A model generated the notes under the pieces. It was not told the DNA's origin, searched no databases, and was given only the letters and a program-made list of their open reading frames with translations. The translations under genes were made by a program, and so were the position numbers. A stretch of DNA of 64,000 nt from Flavobacterium sp. GSB-24 (GTDB lineage: Bacteria > Bacteroidota > Bacteroidia > Flavobacteriales > Flavobacteriaceae), in contig NZ_AP027043.1 of NCBI RefSeq assembly GCF_027924665.1, positions 1,798,001-1,862,000 on the forward strand, given 5' to 3'. Below, in pieces: positions 60,374 to 64,000 of the stretch (within the stretch, counting starts at the first letter, position 1; each line of letters starts with the position of its first letter).

Positions 60374-60721
60374 ATGAAAAGCGGCGTGTTTAGCATATTA
60401 AAAGCAAGATTTCTGATACATGATGATGCGGTAAAAAATTGGCGTTTTATTGTTTTTATAATTCTGCTGGCCATTTTGATGATTGCAAATACACAGCGAT
60501 ACGAGCAAAAGGTTTTTGAAATTGCGAAATTAAGCAACGAAGTAAAAGAATTGAGGTCTGAATTTGTAGATCGACGTTCAGAATTAATGAAATTAAAAAT
60601 GGAGTCAACGATTTCTGATAAAATGAAGGAAAAACAAATTTTTCCTTCTACAGTTCCTCCAGTTAAAATAGAAGTTACAAAAGAAGAAGAAAAAAATTTC
60701 TTTAAAAGAATATGGCAGTAG
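60374..60721 (+). CDS. ftsL: FtsL-like division protein
   Basis: 115 residues with a short cytoplasmic end, one membrane span (FIVFIILLAILMIANTQRYE, about residues 26-45) and a periplasmic coiled coil (FEIAKLSNEVKELRSEFVDR, RRSELMKLKM). This topology and the position between rsmH and ftsI fit FtsL, a scaffold of the divisome. Sequence identity between FtsL proteins is low, so the name rests on context and layout. Confidence 0.85.
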   Translation: MKSGVFSILKARFLIHDDAVKNWRFIVFIILLAILMIANTQRYEQKVFEIAKLSNEVKELRSEFVDRRSELMKLKMESTISDKMKEKQIFPSTVPPVKIEVTKEEEKNFFKRIWQ

Positions 60722-62721
60722 AAGATAAACATATATCCTACAGAATTTACCTCGTAGCAGTTTTCATCTTTTTGATGGCAATTGCTATTGTAGTTAAGTT
60801 AACCAATATTCAGTGGGTTGAAGGAGATTATTATAGAAAACTGGCTAAACAGCGTACAGTTAGAAATTTTGTAATTCCGGCAAACAAAGGAAATATTTAT
60901 TCTGCTGATGGAAGTTTATTGGCAACCTCAATTCCGAACTATGAAATTCGTTTTGATGCAAAAGCACCAAAAAAAGAAACTTTTGAGAAGTATGTAAAGC
61001 AATTAGCAGATTCTTTAGAAACTGTTTTAGACAGACCATCAGGTTATTACGAAAAAGAATTAAGAAAAGCGCGCGAAAATAAAAACCGTTATTATTTGAT
61101 TGCCCGCAATTTAAGTTATACCGAATATGTGAAAATTAAAGGTTTTCCATTATTTAATTTAGGCGCTTTTAAAGGTGGGATTATAGTTGAACAAGAAACC
61201 GTTAGAAAACATCCAATTGGAAAAATTGCAGAAAGAACAATTGGTTACGACCGAGTTGATCCTGCAACAGGTGTAGAAGTTGGAAAAGGAATTGAGTGGG
61301 CTTTTAAGAGTTATTTGAACGGGAAAGACGGTAAAATTCTAAAACAAAAAATTGCAAAAGGGCAGTGGAAACCAATTCGTGATTTGAATGAAGTAGATCC
61401 AATTGATGGTTATGATGTTATTTCGACTATAGACGTTTTTATTCAGGATATTGCGCATCATGCTTTGCTGAAACAATTGCAAGATTATGAAGCAGATCAC
61501 GGCTGTGTTGTAGTTATGGAAACACAAACAGGCCATGTGAAAGCAATTTCAAATTTAGGAAGAGCAGAGGACGGATCGTATTACGAAACAACAAATTACG
61601 CAATTGCCGAATCTCACGAACCAGGTTCAACTTTTAAGCTGGTCGACTTGATGGCAATTTTGGATGATAAAGTAGCTGATACAAGTACAGTTTATGACAG
61701 CCATAACGGTGTAGTTAAATATTATGGAAGATCAGTTCGTGACTCGCACAACGGAGGTTATGGAAAGGTTTCATTAGCACGTGGATTTGAACTTTCATCA
61801 AATACTGTAATGGTTCAAGCGGTTTATGAAAATTACAAAAATAACCCATCTAAGTTTGTAAATCATGTCAATAGTTATGGCTTAAATAAGACGCTGGGAT
61901 TGCATTTCAAAGGAGAAGGAAGACCATATATACCACAGCCAGGAGACAAACATTGGTCAGGAGTTTCGCTTCCTTGGATGGCATTTGGATATGGAGTTTC
62001 AGTTACACCAATGCAGACTTTGGCATTATACAATTCAGTTGCAAATGATGGTGTGATGGTAAAACCGCAGTTTGTGTCTGAAATTAAAGAGTGGAATAAA
62101 ACTATCAAGAAATTTGATGTTGAAGTTATAAATCCAAAAGTTTGTTCTCCAGAAACATTAAAGAAAGTGAAAGCAGTACTGCTGAATGTAGTGAAGAAAG
62201 GGACAGGTTCTAAATTGTATTCGAAAGATTTTTCGATGGCAGGAAAAACAGGAACAGCTCAAATGAATTATGGAGGAAAAGAAGGAAAATCAGCGTTGTA
62301 TTATGCTTCTTCTTTTGTGGGTTATTTTCCAGCAGATCATCCTAAATATTCTTGTATTGTAGTGGTTCATAAGCCAAATACGGCTAAGAATAACTATTAC
62401 GGAGCAGATGTTGCAGGGCCAGTCTTTAAAAGAATCGCTCAAAAGATTTTTACTGATGCGCCTTCAACAAATAAGATTAAAAAATTAGATACTAGAATTC
62501 CAAAACAGGATGCTAGTTATGATAAATATATTGTAGAAGCCAATAAAAAGGTTAATCAGATTCCGAATTTAAAAGGAATGCCGGGAATGGATGCAATTGC
62601 TTTACTGGAGAATTTAGGTTTAAAAGTAAAAGTAAATGGAATGGGGAAAGTAAAGAATCAATCGATTCAAGCGGGAACCAATATTAGCAAAAACACAACA
62701 ATTGTATTAGAATTATCGTGA
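60712..62721 (+). CDS. ftsI: Division transpeptidase FtsI (PBP3/SpoVD type) with PASTA domain
   Basis: 669 residues. One N-terminal span (YLVAVFIFLMAIAIVVKLTN), a dimerisation domain with VRNFVIPANKGNIYSADG, then the penicillin-binding domain with STFK (Ser306, Lys309), SSN (362-364) and KTGT (512-515). The last ~65 residues form one PASTA domain (IPNLKGMPGMDAIALLENLG), usual in Bacteroidetes FtsI but absent from the E. coli protein. It makes septal peptidoglycan. It overlaps ftsL by 10 bp and murE by 4 bp. Confidence 0.95.
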   Translation: MAVEDKHISYRIYLVAVFIFLMAIAIVVKLTNIQWVEGDYYRKLAKQRTVRNFVIPANKGNIYSADGSLLATSIPNYEIRFDAKAPKKETFEKYVKQLADSLETVLDRPSGYYEKELRKARENKNRYYLIARNLSYTEYVKIKGFPLFNLGAFKGGIIVEQETVRKHPIGKIAERTIGYDRVDPATGVEVGKGIEWAFKSYLNGKDGKILKQKIAKGQWKPIRDLNEVDPIDGYDVISTIDVFIQDIAHHALLKQLQDYEADHGCVVVMETQTGHVKAISNLGRAEDGSYYETTNYAIAESHEPGSTFKLVDLMAILDDKVADTSTVYDSHNGVVKYYGRSVRDSHNGGYGKVSLARGFELSSNTVMVQAVYENYKNNPSKFVNHVNSYGLNKTLGLHFKGEGRPYIPQPGDKHWSGVSLPWMAFGYGVSVTPMQTLALYNSVANDGVMVKPQFVSEIKEWNKTIKKFDVEVINPKVCSPETLKKVKAVLLNVVKKGTGSKLYSKDFSMAGKTGTAQMNYGGKEGKSALYYASSFVGYFPADHPKYSCIVVVHKPNTAKNNYYGADVAGPVFKRIAQKIFTDAPSTNKIKKLDTRIPKQDASYDKYIVEANKKVNQIPNLKGMPGMDAIALLENLGLKVKVNGMGKVKNQSIQAGTNISKNTTIVLELS

Positions 62722-64000
62722 AAATATTAAAAGACATATTATATAAAGTAGCTATTGAATCTGTAAAAGGTTCAACAGAAACTGCTATTCAGAAAATTGA
62801 ATTTGATTCACGTAAAGTCGAAGCAAATGATGTTTTCGTGGCAATTCGTGGTTCACTTTCAAATGGACATGATTATATTGAAAAAGCAATTCAATTAGGA
62901 GCAAAAGCAATCATTTGCGATACGCTTCCAGAAAATATTACCAAAGATGTTACGTACATTCAGGTAAAAGATACCAATACAGCTTTGGCTTTTATGGCTG
63001 CTAATTATTTTGAAGATCCATCTGCAAAATTAAAATTAGTTGGTGTAACTGGAACAAACGGAAAAACAACAATTGCATCCTTATTATTTCAATTGTTTCA
63101 AAAAGCAGGTTTTAAAGTTGGTTTATTATCAACTGTAAAAATCATGGTTGATGAAAAAGAATATCCAGCAACGCATACAACGCCAGATTCGCTAACAATT
63201 AATCATTATTTAAATGAAATGGTCGAAGCTGGAGTTACACATTGTTTTATGGAAGTGAGTTCGCATGGAATTCATCAAAAACGTACTGAAGCATTGCATT
63301 TTGTAGGTGGAATATTTACGAATCTATCACACGATCATTTAGATTATCATCCAACTTTTGCAGAATACAGAGATGTTAAAAAGTCGTTTTTTGATTCACT
63401 TCCAAAATCAGCTTTCGTTTTATCTAACATAGATGATAAAAACGGAACTGTAATGCTGCAAAATACAGCTGCTAAAAAACAGACGTACGCCTTAAAATCT
63501 TATGCCGATTACAGAGCTCAGATTTTAGAAAGCCAATTATCAGGATTATTATTAAAAGTTAATGATAATGAGGTTTGGGTAAAGCTAATTGGAACTTTTA
63601 ATGCATACAATGTTTTAGCTATTTATGGAACAGCTGTAGAGCTTGGAATTGATAGTCTTGAAGCGTTGCGCTTACTATCTGATTTAGAAAGTGTTTCGGG
63701 TCGTTTTCAGTATATTGTATCAGACGGAGGAATTACGGCTGTTGTAGATTACGCACATACGCCAGACGCTTTAGAAAATGTTTTGAAGACGATAAATGAT
63801 ATTCGTACCAAAAATGAACAGTTAATCACTGTTGTGGGTTGTGGCGGAAATAGAGATAAAACGAAACGTCCTATTATGGCGAAAATTGCTTCAGATTTGA
63901 GTGATAAAGCTATTCTGACTTCTGATAATCCAAGAAATGAAGATCCAGAAGTCATTTTGGATGAAATGGAGCAGGGAGTGGAGCCTCACAACTATAAAAA
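62718..64000 (+). CDS. murE: MurE, UDP-MurNAc-tripeptide ligase, cut by window edge
   Basis: It adds meso-diaminopimelate to UDP-MurNAc-Ala-Glu in peptidoglycan synthesis. The GTG at 62718 overlaps the ftsI TGA by 4 bp. About 427 codons are visible of the usual ~490. Motifs: KIEFDSRKVEANDVFVAIRG, VGVTGTNGKTTIASLL (ATP loop), THTTPDSLTINHYL, FMEVSSHGIHQ, FTNLSHDHLDYH and VVDYAHTPDALENVL. The DNPRNEDP end motif is that of meso-DAP (not lysine) enzymes. The last part lies beyond the window. Confidence 0.95.
   Translation, partial: MKILKDILYKVAIESVKGSTETAIQKIEFDSRKVEANDVFVAIRGSLSNGHDYIEKAIQLGAKAIICDTLPENITKDVTYIQVKDTNTALAFMAANYFEDPSAKLKLVGVTGTNGKTTIASLLFQLFQKAGFKVGLLSTVKIMVDEKEYPATHTTPDSLTINHYLNEMVEAGVTHCFMEVSSHGIHQKRTEALHFVGGIFTNLSHDHLDYHPTFAEYRDVKKSFFDSLPKSAFVLSNIDDKNGTVMLQNTAAKKQTYALKSYADYRAQILESQLSGLLLKVNDNEVWVKLIGTFNAYNVLAIYGTAVELGIDSLEALRLLSDLESVSGRFQYIVSDGGITAVVDYAHTPDALENVLKTINDIRTKNEQLITVVGCGGNRDKTKRPIMAKIASDLSDKAILTSDNPRNEDPEVILDEMEQGVEPHNYK

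Overview
The window is AT-rich chromosomal DNA from a Flavobacterium, probably close to F. johnsoniae. Supporting signs are gldB-gldC, a type IX secretion Plug (DUF5103) protein, a zinc-ligand-free DnaG, many Bacteroidetes-type promoters with the -7 element TAnnTTTG, and weak Shine-Dalgarno sequences. There is no prophage, integrase, transposase or CRISPR array. Most of it is core metabolism, envelope biogenesis and regulation. The accessory signal sits mainly between genes, as dispersed palindromic repeats and small repeat-flanked cassettes.

Layout. 1-7 kb: fabD (cut by the left edge), a DUF983 protein, an AraC regulator, then yceI and a pirin gene that share a 16-bp palindrome at the same distance from their promoters. 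An ankyrin gene follows inside a 32-bp inverted repeat, then a small secreted protein and a RamB/ScfR-like regulator. 7-10 kb: divergent aceB and aceA (glyoxylate shunt), with a perfect 16-bp palindrome between regulator and aceB. 10-15 kb: purT with a small Cys/His-rich secreted protein and a Crp-like regulator, a structured-RNA candidate, and a U32 peptidase-family protein. 15-24 kb: DUF2383 protein, serine hydrolase, aspartate aminotransferase, desaturase, rsmG, an unknown protein, pruA, apaG and the T9SS Plug. 24-33 kb: SNF2 helicase, methyltransferase, a GxxExxY cassette bounded by inverted repeats, map, a DUF445 protein and gpmI.

33-45 kb: two convergent L,D-transpeptidases, GNAT acetyltransferase, tandem identical tRNA-Gly(TCC) genes, pepE, then an overlapping run of three regulatory-domain-like secreted proteins and a DUF6702-like protein ahead of an M1 metallopeptidase; then tatA, a PAP2 phosphatase, an O-methyltransferase and a lipoprotein with 11-residue repeats. 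45-54 kb: rlmN, a lipoprotein, a polyprenyl synthase, an ECF sigma / membrane protein / outer-membrane protein trio, dnaG and a NarL-type response regulator. 54-64 kb: nadE, gldB-gldC, a seven-segment membrane protein, engB, an alpha/beta hydrolase, and the start of the division and cell-wall (dcw) cluster mraZ-rsmH-ftsL-ftsI-murE, cut by the right edge and preceded by a phased array of GTGGT boxes.

Functional themes are the envelope (L,D-transpeptidases, dcw cluster, PAP2, polyprenyl synthase), gliding/T9SS (Plug, GldB, GldC), two-carbon metabolism with its local regulator, and repeat-driven intergenic variation. All assignments come from reading the sequence, with no database searches. Protein names rest on motifs, length and context.
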